Origin: Methylobacterium goesingense
GTDB taxonomy: Bacteria; Pseudomonadota; Alphaproteobacteria; Rhizobiales; Beijerinckiaceae
Assembly (NCBI RefSeq): GCF_022179225.1
Contig: NZ_BPQL01000023.1
Location: 16,715 to 80,714 of the forward strand
Direction: 5' to 3'
Length of the DNA: 64,000 bases
In this document: positions 16,857-26,929 of the stretch, one piece after another
Numbering within the stretch: position 1 is the first letter of the stretch
Layout of the letters: each line of letters opens with the position of its first letter
Position numbers and translations under genes: made by a program
The notes under the pieces: generated by a model
The model's input: only the letters and a program-made list of their open reading frames with translations
Database searches by the model: none
Told to the model about the DNA's origin: nothing

Positions 16857-19031
16857 ATGGACGCCGCCCCGGTGGCCACCTTTCCGCGGCGGGGCGGCGC
16901 TCCGCGCGCGCGTGCCTTCGTGGCCGAGGGCGGCGGCCTGACCCTCGACGTGTCGGATGCCGGCCTCGGCGGCGCCTGGGCGACGATCCGCTTCCGCGAC
17001 GCGGGCAGTGCCGGCGTCGCCCGCCTGGTGCTCGCTGCGCTCGTCGCGGGGCCGGACGGCACGCCCGAGCCGATCGCCCTCGCGGAGGCGCCGGCGGGGG
17101 GCGACGATTTCGTCTGGACGGGCCGGTTCCCCGAGGGCGTGCGCTCCTTGCGCCTGTCACCCCTGTCCCGCGAGGTGCCGTTCCGGCTCACCGCCTTCGC
17201 GGTCCGGCGCCGCGGCCGGATCGCCCTGGTGGCGGGGGCCCTGCGCCGGGACCCGGCCCTGGCGGCGCGGGCGGTGTACTGGCGCGCCCTCGGCCTCAAG
17301 GTCCGGGGTCGCGCCCTGCTCCTGCGCGCCCTCGAATACCGGGCCGAGACGGGCTATGCGGCCTGGATCGCCCGGTTCGACACCCTGTCGGACCCGGATC
17401 GCCGGCGCATGCGGGACGAGGTCGCGGCCTGGGCCGGGACCGCGCCGCTGATCTCGGTGGTGATGCCGGTCCACGACCCCGACCCGCGCGTCCTGGAGGC
17501 GGCGATCCGGTCGGTGCGCGGCCAGATCTATCCGCATTGGGAACTCCGCATCGTCGACGACGCCTCCACCGACCCGGCGATCTCGCGGCTGCTCGTCCGG
17601 CATGCCGGCGCGGAGCCGCGCATCCACGTGCAGCGCCGGGCGCAGAACGGCCATATCGCCCGCGCGACGAACGATGCGCTGGCCGAAGCGCGGGGGCGCT
17701 TCGTGGCCTTCCTCGACCATGACGACGTCCTGGCCGAGGGCGCGCTCTACCACGTCGCCGCCGCGATCCGCTCGGACCCGGACCTCGTCCTGATCTACAG
17801 CGATGAGGACAAGATCGATGGCCGCGGGCGCCGCTTCGAGCCGCATTTCAAGTCCGATTTCGACCGCGAACTCCTCTACGGGCAGAACTACGTCAACCAC
17901 CTCACGGTGGTACGCGCCGAGGCCGTGCGCGCGGTCGGCGGCCTGCGCCCCGGCTTCGAGGGCAGCCAGGACCACGATCTGCTGCTGCGGCTCACCGCCG
18001 GCCTCGACGCGCGCCGCGTCCGCCACATCCCGCGGGTGCTCTATCACTGGCGCGCGGCGGGCGGTTCCGGCACCTTCTCGGACCGGGCCCTGGCACGCAC
18101 CGAGGATGCCCGGTTGCGGGCCCTGGCGGACATCGCCGCGCCCTCCGGCGCGCGGGCGGAGCGGGGGCCGCTCGGCTTCAACCGGCTGGTGCGGCCCCTG
18201 CCCGATCCGGCGCCCCTGGTCTCGGTGATCATCCCGACGCGAGACCGCGCGGACCTGCTGGGCCTGGCCCTCGCGGGCTTGCTCTCGGGAACCGATTACC
18301 CGGCGATCGAGGTCGTCGTCATCGACAACGACAGCCGCGAGGCGGCGACCCGCGCGCTGTTCGCCCGCCACGCGGCGGACCCTCGGGTCCACGTCGTTTC
18401 GGTGCCGGGGCCCTTCAACTTCTCCGCCCTCTCGAACCGGGGCGCCGCGTCGGCACGGGGGAGCGTCCTCCTCTTCCTCAACAACGACGTCGAGGTGATC
18501 GCGCCGGGCTGGCTGCGGGAAATGGTCTCGATCGCCCTCGATCCCAGGATCGGGGCCGTGGGCGCCAAGCTCCTCTACCCCGACCGGACACTTCAGCACG
18601 GGGGCATCATCCTGGGCATCGGCGGGGTCGCGGGCCACAGCCATCCCGGCATCCCCGAATCCGAGCCCGGCTATTTCGCCCGCATGGTGCTGACGCAGGA
18701 GGTCTCGGCCGTGACCGGGGCGTGCCTCGCGGTGCGAGCGGCGCTGTTCACCGCCTGCGGCGGCTTCGACGCGGACCATCTCGCGGTCGCCTTCAACGAC
18801 GTCGATCTCTGTCTGCGCCTGCGCGCGGCCGGATACCGCAACGTCTGGACCCCGCACGCGGTGCTGGTCCACCACGAATCGAAGAGTCGCGGGCCGGAGG
18901 ACACGCCCGAGAAGCGCGCGCGGTTCGAGGGCGAGGTGCGCGTCATGAAGACCCGCTGGGAGAGCCAGTTGAGGTCGGACCCGTACTACAACCCCAACCT
19001 TTCACGGGCATCCGGCCGGTTTCGGCTCTGA
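16857..19031 (+). CDS. Bifunctional family 2 glycosyltransferase (two GT-A domains)
   Basis: The 724-residue protein has an N-terminal beta-rich segment (about residues 1-190, no recognised family) followed by two GT2 domains. The first starts near residue 195 (LISVVMPVHDPDP), has DDAS and the metal-binding DHDD at 287-290, and ends with SQDHDLLLRL. The second starts near residue 454 (LVSVIIPTRDRADLL), has LFLNNDVEV near 541, and the acceptor-side CGGFDADHLAVAFNDVDLC and VHHESKSRG. This tandem arrangement is typical of rhamnan/O-antigen and capsule transferases that add two sugars in turn. No TM helices are seen, so it acts at the cytosolic membrane face. It is coupled to the unknown gene before it and lies 455 bases before the RkpA-type synthase. 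Confidence 0.85.
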   Translation: MDAAPVATFPRRGGAPRARAFVAEGGGLTLDVSDAGLGGAWATIRFRDAGSAGVARLVLAALVAGPDGTPEPIALAEAPAGGDDFVWTGRFPEGVRSLRLSPLSREVPFRLTAFAVRRRGRIALVAGALRRDPALAARAVYWRALGLKVRGRALLLRALEYRAETGYAAWIARFDTLSDPDRRRMRDEVAAWAGTAPLISVVMPVHDPDPRVLEAAIRSVRGQIYPHWELRIVDDASTDPAISRLLVRHAGAEPRIHVQRRAQNGHIARATNDALAEARGRFVAFLDHDDVLAEGALYHVAAAIRSDPDLVLIYSDEDKIDGRGRRFEPHFKSDFDRELLYGQNYVNHLTVVRAEAVRAVGGLRPGFEGSQDHDLLLRLTAGLDARRVRHIPRVLYHWRAAGGSGTFSDRALARTEDARLRALADIAAPSGARAERGPLGFNRLVRPLPDPAPLVSVIIPTRDRADLLGLALAGLLSGTDYPAIEVVVIDNDSREAATRALFARHAADPRVHVVSVPGPFNFSALSNRGAASARGSVLLFLNNDVEVIAPGWLREMVSIALDPRIGAVGAKLLYPDRTLQHGGIILGIGGVAGHSHPGIPESEPGYFARMVLTQEVSAVTGACLAVRAALFTACGGFDADHLAVAFNDVDLCLRLRAAGYRNVWTPHAVLVHHESKSRGPEDTPEKRARFEGEVRVMKTRWESQLRSDPYYNPNLSRASGRFRL

Positions 19032-19485
19032 TGGTGCAGTGCGGCATCGATCGTCCGCACCGCAAAGTCGCCGCATTCACGGGCTTTATCGAGAGCGGCC
19101 CATCCGCGATGCCGGGCGCATCCACCATGGCAGCGCGTTCGAGCAGGCTTCCCGGGTGGGGACGTTCAAGTCTCGCGTGTCCGGTCCCGGCCGCGACGAG
19201 GCATACGTTGCCGATAGTCTTGGCCGCACATCGGCCACTACGGTCGGCGATGGGATTATTAAAGGAAAATTTGGGTGTATTCGCGCAGAATGTGGCCCTG
19301 GCGCGGATAGTCTTGGGCGTTCGACTGGTGAATACGTGCAACAGGGGCGGTGCATTCTGCCGATATCCTGTTGGGCGCGCCCTCCCCGGTTGGACACCGA
19401 CTTGGAGCCATACTAAGGATCGCATGGATCACTCCGGTGGCGCCAGTCGATCTGTCCCCCGTTCAAGAGCGCGTGCGAATCGAAC
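19032..19485. other. Intergenic region upstream of the lipid synthase operon
   Basis: This 454-base region with a somewhat lower-GC pocket (around 19250-19275, ATTATTAAAGGAAAATTTGG) probably holds the promoter of the synthase operon. An 11-base direct repeat GATAGTCTTGG occurs at 19213 and 19306. No convincing gene is seen on either strand, and no clear sigma-70 pair could be fixed by eye. Confidence 0.45.
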
Positions 19486-22400
19486 GTGACACAACGTACA
19501 GACATCGCGATCGTCGGCCGCGCCTGCCGGCTGCCCGGTGCATCGAGCGTCGAAGGGCTCTGGCAGCTCCTCACGGAGGCACGCTGCGCCGTCGGGCGCA
19601 TCCCGGATGATCGCTGGTCGCTGGAACGGTTCGGGCATCCGCGGGCCCAGGAGCGCGGCAAGAGCTACACCTGGTCGGCGGGTGTCCTCGACGACATCTG
19701 GTCCTTCGATCCCGGCGTGTTCGGCATCTCGCCCCGCGAGGCCGAGCAGATGGATCCGCAGCAGCGCCTGCTGCTGGAACTCACCTGGGAGGCCCTGGAG
19801 GATGCGGGCCTGCGTCCCTCGGACGTGGCCGGCAGCCAGATCGGTGTCTTCGTCGGCGCCTCCTCTCTCGATTACGGCAACCTGCGCGTCCTCGACACCT
19901 CGTCGGGCGACGCCTACGCGGCCACCGGCAACACGCTCTCGATCCTGTCGAACCGCATCTCGTACATCTACGACCTCAAGGGCCCGAGCTTCACCGTCGA
20001 CACAGCTTGCTCGTCCTCCCTCGTCGCCCTCGACGCCGCCGTCGCGGCGATTTCCAGCGGACGGATCGACACGGCCGTGGTGGCCGGCGTCAACCTGCTG
20101 GCGAGCCCCTTCAACTTCATCTGCTTCTCCAACGCGCAGATGCTCTCCCGCACGGGCCTGTGCCAGGCCTTCTCGTCGAGCGCCGACGGCTACGTGCGCT
20201 CCGAGGGCGGCGTCGTCCTCGTGCTGAAATCGGCGCGCGCGGCGATGCGCGACGGCAGCACCGTGCGCGGCGTGATCGCGGCGAGCGGCGTCAACTCGGA
20301 CGGGCGCACCACCGGCATCTCGCTGCCCTCCGGCTACGCGCAGGGCGCCCTGCTGGAGCAGGTCTACCGCGAGGCCGAGATCGACCTCGACTCCGTGGTC
20401 TTCGTCGAGGCCCACGGCACCGGCACCCCCGTCGGCGACCCGATCGAGGCCAGCGCCATCGGCGGCAAGCTCGGACGGCCCCGCAAAGCGCCGCTGCCCA
20501 TCGGCTCCATCAAGAGCAACATCGGCCACACCGAGCCGGTCTCCGGCCTCGCGGGCCTGCTCAAGGCGAGCCTGGCCCTCGAACACGACCTGTTCCCGAC
20601 CTCACTGCACGCGGCCGAGCTGAACCCGGACATCCCGTTCCGCGAGCTCAATCTCTCCGTCACGAACAAGCCCCTGCCGCTGCCGCGCACCGGTAAGCCG
20701 CGATTCGCCGGCGTGAACTCCTTCGGCTTCGGCGGCACCAACGCGCACATCGTTCTCACGGACGGCGCGGCCGCCGCCGTGCAGGCCCCCGCCTCCGGGG
20801 CGGGCCGCACGCCCGAGGTGTTGCTGCTCTCCGCCCAGAGCCGTGCGGCGCTGAACGAACTCGCCCTCGACTATGCCGAGCGCCTCGAAGGTGCCGACGC
20901 GGGCCAAGTCGCCCGCATCGCGGGGGCCGCCGCCCATCGCCGCGAGCGCCTGTCCTCGCGCCTCGCCGTGTCCCTCGATGCCGACCTGCCCGGGGTGCTG
21001 CGCGCCGTGGGCGAAGCGGAGGACGCCCCGGCCGCCCTCCTCGGCACCGCCGTCGACCGCGCGGCCGAGGTCGCCTTCGTGTATTCGGGCAACGGTAGCC
21101 AGTGGGCCGGCATGGGCCGCGAGGCCTATGAGGAGAACGCCGCGTTCCGCACGGCCTTCGACCGGATCGACGCGCTGTTCCTGAAGCTCTCCGACTGGTC
21201 GCTGAAGGAGGCCCTCTTCGCCGACGACCTCGAGACGCGCCTCGCGCTGACCCGGGTCTCTCAGCCGCTGATCTTCGCGATCTCCAGTGCCTCGACCACC
21301 GCACTGCGGGCGCATGGTCTCAAGCCGAGCTACGTGCTGGGCCACAGCGTCGGCGAGATCGCGGCGGCCGAGGCAGCCGGCATCCTCAGCCTCGAACAGG
21401 CCGTGAAGGTCATCTTCTACCGCAGCAAGCACCAGGAGACGACGCGCGGCTTCGGCACCATGGCGGTGCTGCTGGCGCCGGCCGACGAGATCGCGGTCTT
21501 CCTGCAGGATTATCCGAGCCTCGACATCGCCGCCTACAACAGCCCCAAGGCCGTCACGGTGGCGGGTCCCGTCGAGGACATCGACGCGGCCATGAAGGCG
21601 CTGTCGCGCAAGCGCCGGCGCGGGCGCAAGCTCGACCTGGAATACCCCTTCCACGGTCGCCTGATGAACCCGACCGAGAAGCCCCTGCTGCGGGATCTCG
21701 CGGGGCTCAAGCCGCGCGCCGCCACCACCGCCATGATCTCCACGGTCACCGGCACGGTGCTGGCCGGCGAGCAGTTCGGTGCCGGTTACTGGTGGCGCAA
21801 CATCCGCGAGCCCGTGCGTTTCTGCGAAGCCGTGCAGGAGGCGACCCGCCAGGGCGCCCGCGTCTTCGTCGAGGTCGGTCCGCGCGCCACCCTACTCTCG
21901 CATATCGGCGACGCCATCGAGCCGCTGGGCATCGAGAACGCCACCATCGGCGTGCTCCACCGCAAGCCGGCCGGTGCAGACCCGATCGCCCGCGCCGTCG
22001 CGGCCGCCCTCGTCCAGGGTGCCGCCGTGGACGAAGACACCGTGTTCGGCGCCAATCCGGCGGGCGACGTGCCGCTGCCGCTCTATCCCTGGCAGCGCCG
22101 CCCGTTCCGTCTGGCCGAGACCACCGAGGGCGTCGGCGCCGCGACACCGCGCCCTTACCACCCGCTCTACGGCTCCCGGCTCTCGCCCGACGGCCTCGAG
22201 TGGCACGGCCACGTCGACATCGCGACGGTGCCGGACCTCGACGACCACCGCATCGACGGGCAGGCCATCCTGCCGGGCGCGGCCTTCATCGAGATGGCGC
22301 TCGGCGTGGCCCGCGAGGCGATGAAGAGCGACACCGTGGTGCTCGCCGAGTTCGAGATCCAGTCGCCGATGGTGTTCGGCGAGGATTCCCTGCGCGAGGT

Positions 22401-25400
22401 CGCGGTCCGCATCGCCGGCTCCGGCAACGCCATCCAGGTCCTCAGCCGTCCGCGCCTGACCCAGGCCGCCTGGCAGATCCACGCGGCGGCCAAGATCATC
22501 GACGGCAGCTTCGATGCGCCCGCCCCGGTCGACATCCACGTGCCCGAGGAGCACGCGGTCGAGGGGGCGGCCCTGTACCGCCTCGCCGCCGCTTCCGGCC
22601 TCGGCTTCGGCCCGAGCTTCCGCCAGGTGGCCCTGAGCGCGCGCCTGGACGAGACCACTATCGTCTCCGAGCTGGTGCCGGCCGAGCCCGATGCCCGCTT
22701 CGGCCTCGTGCCCGCGCGCCTGGATTCCTGTTTCCACGGCCTGATCCTGCTCTTCGCCGGCCTGATGGGCGAGGGCTCGACCAAGGCCTACGTTCCCGTC
22801 CGCTTCGGCGAAATCCGCCTCGTCAAGCCCGGCGCGGTCATCGCGCGGGCGATGATCCGGACCCGGCGCGCCAACGAGCGCAGCATCCTGGCCGATTTCA
22901 CCCTCGTGGATGAAGAGGGCGAGGTCATCGCTACCCTGCGCGAGGGCCGGTTCCAGGCCCTGCGCGCCAAGAACGGCAGCGATCTGGCCGCCTATGCCAT
23001 CGCCCAGCGTCCCGAACTTGCCACCGAGCCGACCGCGATCCCCCTGACGCGCGGCGCCCGCATCGCCGATGCGATCCGGCCGGCGGTGAAGGCGGCCTTC
23101 GCGGCCTCCGAGGCGCCCCTGGCGCCCGGCCACCTCCTCCTCGAGGGCTGGGCCACCTCGATGGCCTACCGCCTCGCGGAAGGGCTCCAGCGCGCCGGCA
23201 CCGTCGCCATCGACGAGCGAGTTCCGGAGGCGATGCGTCCCTGGCTCCTGAACGCCCTCCTGGCGCTCGAGAGCAGCGACCTGGCCACCGTCGACGGCGA
23301 GCGCTGGATTCTGCGCAAGGACGTCACCCTGCCGGCGCCCGACGAGATCATGCGCTGGATCGCGGCCGACCATCCCGAACTCTCGGCTGAATTGGTGCTC
23401 ACCGCCGATATCGGCGCCGTCATCGCCCGTCTGCTCGACGGCGGCCTCACCGTCGCCCCGACCCTGTCGCAGAACGCCCTCGACGCGTTCATCCTGCGCA
23501 GCGCCACGGCGCGCGCCTCCGCCGACCTCCTGGCCGCCCTGGTCGAATCCGGCCGGAGCGCCCTGCCCCGCGACCGGGCCCTGCGCGTGCTCCAGGTCGG
23601 CTTCGGTCCGCTCTCGGCGCAGGCCGCGGGCTTCACCGACGCCGTCGAGGCGCAGCTCACGGTGTTCGAGGCCGACCGGCGCCTGGCCGAGCGCGCCCGC
23701 CTCGCCCTGCCGCGCGGCGTCACGATCATCGAGGATCCGGCCGAACTCACGGCGGGGGGCTTCGACGCCATCCTGGCGAGCAACGTCCTGCACCGCTCCG
23801 ACCGGGCCCTCTTGAACCAGGTCTCCGACGCGCTCGCCACGGGCGGTTTCCTCCTCGCGGTGGAGCCCGGGGCCTCCCTGTTCCGCGACCTCGTCTTCGG
23901 CCTCACCCCGGACTGGTTCGACGGCGCCGGCGACCTTCCGGTCGGACGTCTCGACGACATCACCGGCTGGCAGCGCTCCTTGAGCGACACTGGCCTCGTA
24001 CGGGTGGCGGTGGACCGGGCTGCCTCGGCCAACGGCGACGACCTCCTGTTCATCGCCGAGGCCCCGCCGCGCACGAAGCCCGCCGCCGGGCAGACCTTCG
24101 CCTTCGTGATCGGCTCGCACGACGCCGTCGCGGCGGAGACCGCCTCCTCCCTCGCCACCCTGCTGGTGGCCAGCGGCGTCCATGTCTCGATCATCCTCGA
24201 TTCGGAGCAGTCCCTGCTCGAACTGGAGCGCGAGACGCCGGACACGGTGGTGTTCCTGGCCGGTGCCTTCAACCACGCGGGCTCGGCTGCCGACCGCCTG
24301 CGCGAGCGCTGCCTCAGCCTGAAGCGCTGCGTCGAGCATCTCGGCAGCCGCCAGACCCGGCTCTGGGTCGTCTGCCCCGGCGCCACCCGCGACGGGGGCG
24401 ACGCCACCGGCTCGGTGGAGGCCGGCGTCTGGGCCTTCAGCCGGACTTTGGCCAACGAGGTCGCCAACCTCGACGTGCGCCGGATCGACCTCGCCGAGGC
24501 ACTCTCGACAAAGGCCGCTGCCGAGCGCCTGCGCGACCTCATCCTCTCCGGCACGGCCGAGACCGAGATCATTCTCGACGCCGACGGCACCCGCGTGATC
24601 CGGTTCGCGCCGGGCCAGCGCGCCCGCCGCCCCGCCGCCGACGCGGTGCCGGCCGTCGCCGCCCGCCTGGAGCGCAGCAACACCGGCGGTCTCAACGAGA
24701 TGGCCTGGGGGCCGGCGGAGCGCCGCGCGCCGGGTCACGGCGAGGTGGAGATCGCGGTCGAGGCCACCGGCCTCAACTTCCGCGACGTGCTCTGGGCGCT
24801 CTCCATGCTGCCCGAGGAGATCCTGGAGGACGGCTTCGCCGGCCCCCGCCTCGGTCTCGAAGTCGCCGGGCGCGTGCTCTCGGTGGGCAAGGGCGTTGCA
24901 GCCTTCAAGCCGGGCGACCGCGTCGTCGCCTTCGCACAGTCCGGCTTCGCCACGCACGTGGTCGTGCCCGAGCTCGTGGTGGCGCCGAGCCCGCCCGGAC
25001 TCGACGCGCAGGCCGCCGCCACCGTGCCGGTGGCCTTCCTGACCGCCTATTACGGCCTCGTCAGCTGCGCCCGCCTGCGCCGGGGCGAGTGGGTGCTGGT
25101 GCATGGCGGCGCCGGCGGCGTCGGCCTCGCGGCACTCCAGATCGCCAAGCTCAAGGGCGCGCGCGTCATCGCCACCGCCGGGTCGCGGGAGAAGCGCGCC
25201 CTGGTCAAGGCGCTGGGGGCCGAGCACGTGCTCGACTCGCGTTCGCTGGCCTTCGTGGACGAGGTCCGCCGCATCACCGGCGACGGTGTCGGCGTAGTGC
25301 TCAACAGCCTGTTCGGCGAGGCGATGGAGCGCAGCCTCAACGTCCTCAAGCCGTTCGGCCGCTTCATCGAGCTGGGCAAGCGCGATTACGTCGCCAACAC

Positions 25401-26907
25401 CCATATCGGCCTGCGCCCCTTCCGCCGGAACCTCTCCTATTTCGGCGTCGACCTCGATCAGGTGCTCCAGCACCAGGGTGAGGACGGCGCCCGGCTGTTC
25501 CGCGAGGTCATGGCGCTGTTCAAGGAGGGCGGCCTGAAGCCCCTGCCCTTCCAGCCCTTCACGGCGGACGAGGTCTCGGACGCCTTCCGGCTGATGCAGC
25601 AATCGGGTCACGTCGGAAAGATCGTCATCGCGCCGCCGAAGCCCGGCAGCGTGATGCAGGCCGAGACATCCGCCTTCTCGATCTCGCCGGAGGGGGTCCA
25701 CCTCGTCACCGGCGGCCTCGGCGGCTTCGGCATCGAGGCGGCCCGCTGGCTGGCCGACCGGGGCGCGAAGCACATCGTCCTCGTCGGCCGCAACGGGGCG
25801 GCAAGCCCCGAGGCCAAGCAGGTGGTGGCCGATCTCGGCGGACGCGGCGTCAACGTCGCGGCGATGGCCTGCGACATCACCAGCCGCAAGGCGGTGGACG
25901 GCCTCGTGGCCGAAGTGGAGCGCAACGGCCGGCGCCTCGCCGGCGTGATCCACGGCGCGATGGTGCTGCAGGACGGCCTCATCGCCAACATCGATGCCGC
26001 CGCCCTCGACGCGGTCATCCGCCCGAAGGTGATCGGCGCCGAGAACCTCGACGCGGCGACACGGGGACGCGCCCTCGATTACTTCGTGATGTTCTCCTCG
26101 GCCACGACCTTCATCGGCAACCCCGGCCAGGGCGCCTACGTCGCGGCCAACGGCTTCATGGAGGGCCTCGCCCGCCGCCGCCGCAAGGCCGGCCTGCCGG
26201 CGCTCGCCGTCGCCTGGGGCGCCATCGGCGATGTCGGGGTGCTGGCCCGCAACCGCGCGGTCATGGAGACCTTGGCGGGCCGCGTCGGCGTCACGCCGAT
26301 GGATGCCCGCCACTGCCTCGACCTCATGGCCGACGCTCTGCAGGGCCAGGGCAGCAGCCCGGACGACGCCGTGATCGCCATCGCCTCCATGCACTGGGGC
26401 AAGGCGCGCGAGCGCCTCGCCACCATGAAGAGCCCGAGCTACGCCGAGCTCGGCTCCGATCAGCAGATGGAAGCCGGCACGGTGGCGGCCATCAATATCG
26501 GGATGCTCCTGAAGACCCAGGACATCGACGCGGTTCGCAAGACGGTGGCCGACGCCATCGTGGAGGACATCGCCCGCATCCTGCGCCTGCCCAAGGACGA
26601 CATCAGCCGCGTGCGCCAGCTCTCCGAAATCGGCCTCGATTCGCTGATGGGCGTGGAACTCGGCGCTAGCCTGCAGGAGCGCTTCGCCCTCGAGGCGCCC
26701 CCCTCCGGCATCTCGTCGGGGCTGACCGTCAACGAGCTGACCGAGACCCTGATCCAGTCGATCTCGGCCCCGGTCGACGAGGCGGCGGCGGCGGTGATGA
26801 GCCTGGCTCAGCGCCACGCCAGCGAGGGCGTCGACGTGCGCACCCTCGAGCCCTTCCACGCCCTGGTGGAAGAGAACAGCCTCGTGATCAAAGAAATCCT
26901 GCCTTGA
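19486..26907 (+). CDS. rkpA: RkpA/WcbR-type multidomain fatty-acid/polyketide synthase
   Basis: A 2473-residue single-module, fully reducing type I synthase starting at GTG. Domains in order: KS with DTACSSS (Cys175), HGTGTP (His310) and SNIGH (His348); AT with GHSVGE (Ser621) and YPFH at 720-723; DH with DHRIDGQAILP (His921) and LDSCFH (Asp1080); a methyltransferase-like domain (about 1340-1500) whose SAM loop is degenerate (VGFGPLS); ER with LNFRDVL and the nucleotide loop GGAGGVG (1874-1880); KR with TGGLGGFG (2075) and YVAAN (Tyr2218); ACP with GLDSLMG (Ser2386). All reductive domains look active, so it should make saturated chains iteratively, like a fatty-acid synthase. There is no thioesterase; release is presumably by the coupled oxoamine synthase. 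The architecture matches RkpA (Sinorhizobium K-antigen) and WcbR (Burkholderia capsule). Confidence 0.88.
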   Translation: MTQRTDIAIVGRACRLPGASSVEGLWQLLTEARCAVGRIPDDRWSLERFGHPRAQERGKSYTWSAGVLDDIWSFDPGVFGISPREAEQMDPQQRLLLELTWEALEDAGLRPSDVAGSQIGVFVGASSLDYGNLRVLDTSSGDAYAATGNTLSILSNRISYIYDLKGPSFTVDTACSSSLVALDAAVAAISSGRIDTAVVAGVNLLASPFNFICFSNAQMLSRTGLCQAFSSSADGYVRSEGGVVLVLKSARAAMRDGSTVRGVIAASGVNSDGRTTGISLPSGYAQGALLEQVYREAEIDLDSVVFVEAHGTGTPVGDPIEASAIGGKLGRPRKAPLPIGSIKSNIGHTEPVSGLAGLLKASLALEHDLFPTSLHAAELNPDIPFRELNLSVTNKPLPLPRTGKPRFAGVNSFGFGGTNAHIVLTDGAAAAVQAPASGAGRTPEVLLLSAQSRAALNELALDYAERLEGADAGQVARIAGAAAHRRERLSSRLAVSLDADLPGVLRAVGEAEDAPAALLGTAVDRAAEVAFVYSGNGSQWAGMGREAYEENAAFRTAFDRIDALFLKLSDWSLKEALFADDLETRLALTRVSQPLIFAISSASTTALRAHGLKPSYVLGHSVGEIAAAEAAGILSLEQAVKVIFYRSKHQETTRGFGTMAVLLAPADEIAVFLQDYPSLDIAAYNSPKAVTVAGPVEDIDAAMKALSRKRRRGRKLDLEYPFHGRLMNPTEKPLLRDLAGLKPRAATTAMISTVTGTVLAGEQFGAGYWWRNIREPVRFCEAVQEATRQGARVFVEVGPRATLLSHIGDAIEPLGIENATIGVLHRKPAGADPIARAVAAALVQGAAVDEDTVFGANPAGDVPLPLYPWQRRPFRLAETTEGVGAATPRPYHPLYGSRLSPDGLEWHGHVDIATVPDLDDHRIDGQAILPGAAFIEMALGVAREAMKSDTVVLAEFEIQSPMVFGEDSLREVAVRIAGSGNAIQVLSRPRLTQAAWQIHAAAKIIDGSFDAPAPVDIHVPEEHAVEGAALYRLAAASGLGFGPSFRQVALSARLDETTIVSELVPAEPDARFGLVPARLDSCFHGLILLFAGLMGEGSTKAYVPVRFGEIRLVKPGAVIARAMIRTRRANERSILADFTLVDEEGEVIATLREGRFQALRAKNGSDLAAYAIAQRPELATEPTAIPLTRGARIADAIRPAVKAAFAASEAPLAPGHLLLEGWATSMAYRLAEGLQRAGTVAIDERVPEAMRPWLLNALLALESSDLATVDGERWILRKDVTLPAPDEIMRWIAADHPELSAELVLTADIGAVIARLLDGGLTVAPTLSQNALDAFILRSATARASADLLAALVESGRSALPRDRALRVLQVGFGPLSAQAAGFTDAVEAQLTVFEADRRLAERARLALPRGVTIIEDPAELTAGGFDAILASNVLHRSDRALLNQVSDALATGGFLLAVEPGASLFRDLVFGLTPDWFDGAGDLPVGRLDDITGWQRSLSDTGLVRVAVDRAASANGDDLLFIAEAPPRTKPAAGQTFAFVIGSHDAVAAETASSLATLLVASGVHVSIILDSEQSLLELERETPDTVVFLAGAFNHAGSAADRLRERCLSLKRCVEHLGSRQTRLWVVCPGATRDGGDATGSVEAGVWAFSRTLANEVANLDVRRIDLAEALSTKAAAERLRDLILSGTAETEIILDADGTRVIRFAPGQRARRPAADAVPAVAARLERSNTGGLNEMAWGPAERRAPGHGEVEIAVEATGLNFRDVLWALSMLPEEILEDGFAGPRLGLEVAGRVLSVGKGVAAFKPGDRVVAFAQSGFATHVVVPELVVAPSPPGLDAQAAATVPVAFLTAYYGLVSCARLRRGEWVLVHGGAGGVGLAALQIAKLKGARVIATAGSREKRALVKALGAEHVLDSRSLAFVDEVRRITGDGVGVVLNSLFGEAMERSLNVLKPFGRFIELGKRDYVANTHIGLRPFRRNLSYFGVDLDQVLQHQGEDGARLFREVMALFKEGGLKPLPFQPFTADEVSDAFRLMQQSGHVGKIVIAPPKPGSVMQAETSAFSISPEGVHLVTGGLGGFGIEAARWLADRGAKHIVLVGRNGAASPEAKQVVADLGGRGVNVAAMACDITSRKAVDGLVAEVERNGRRLAGVIHGAMVLQDGLIANIDAAALDAVIRPKVIGAENLDAATRGRALDYFVMFSSATTFIGNPGQGAYVAANGFMEGLARRRRKAGLPALAVAWGAIGDVGVLARNRAVMETLAGRVGVTPMDARHCLDLMADALQGQGSSPDDAVIAIASMHWGKARERLATMKSPSYAELGSDQQMEAGTVAAINIGMLLKTQDIDAVRKTVADAIVEDIARILRLPKDDISRVRQLSEIGLDSLMGVELGASLQERFALEAPPSGISSGLTVNELTETLIQSISAPVDEAAAAVMSLAQRHASEGVDVRTLEPFHALVEENSLVIKEILP

Positions 26908-26929
26908 GCGCAGCTTCGAAAGTACCCGC

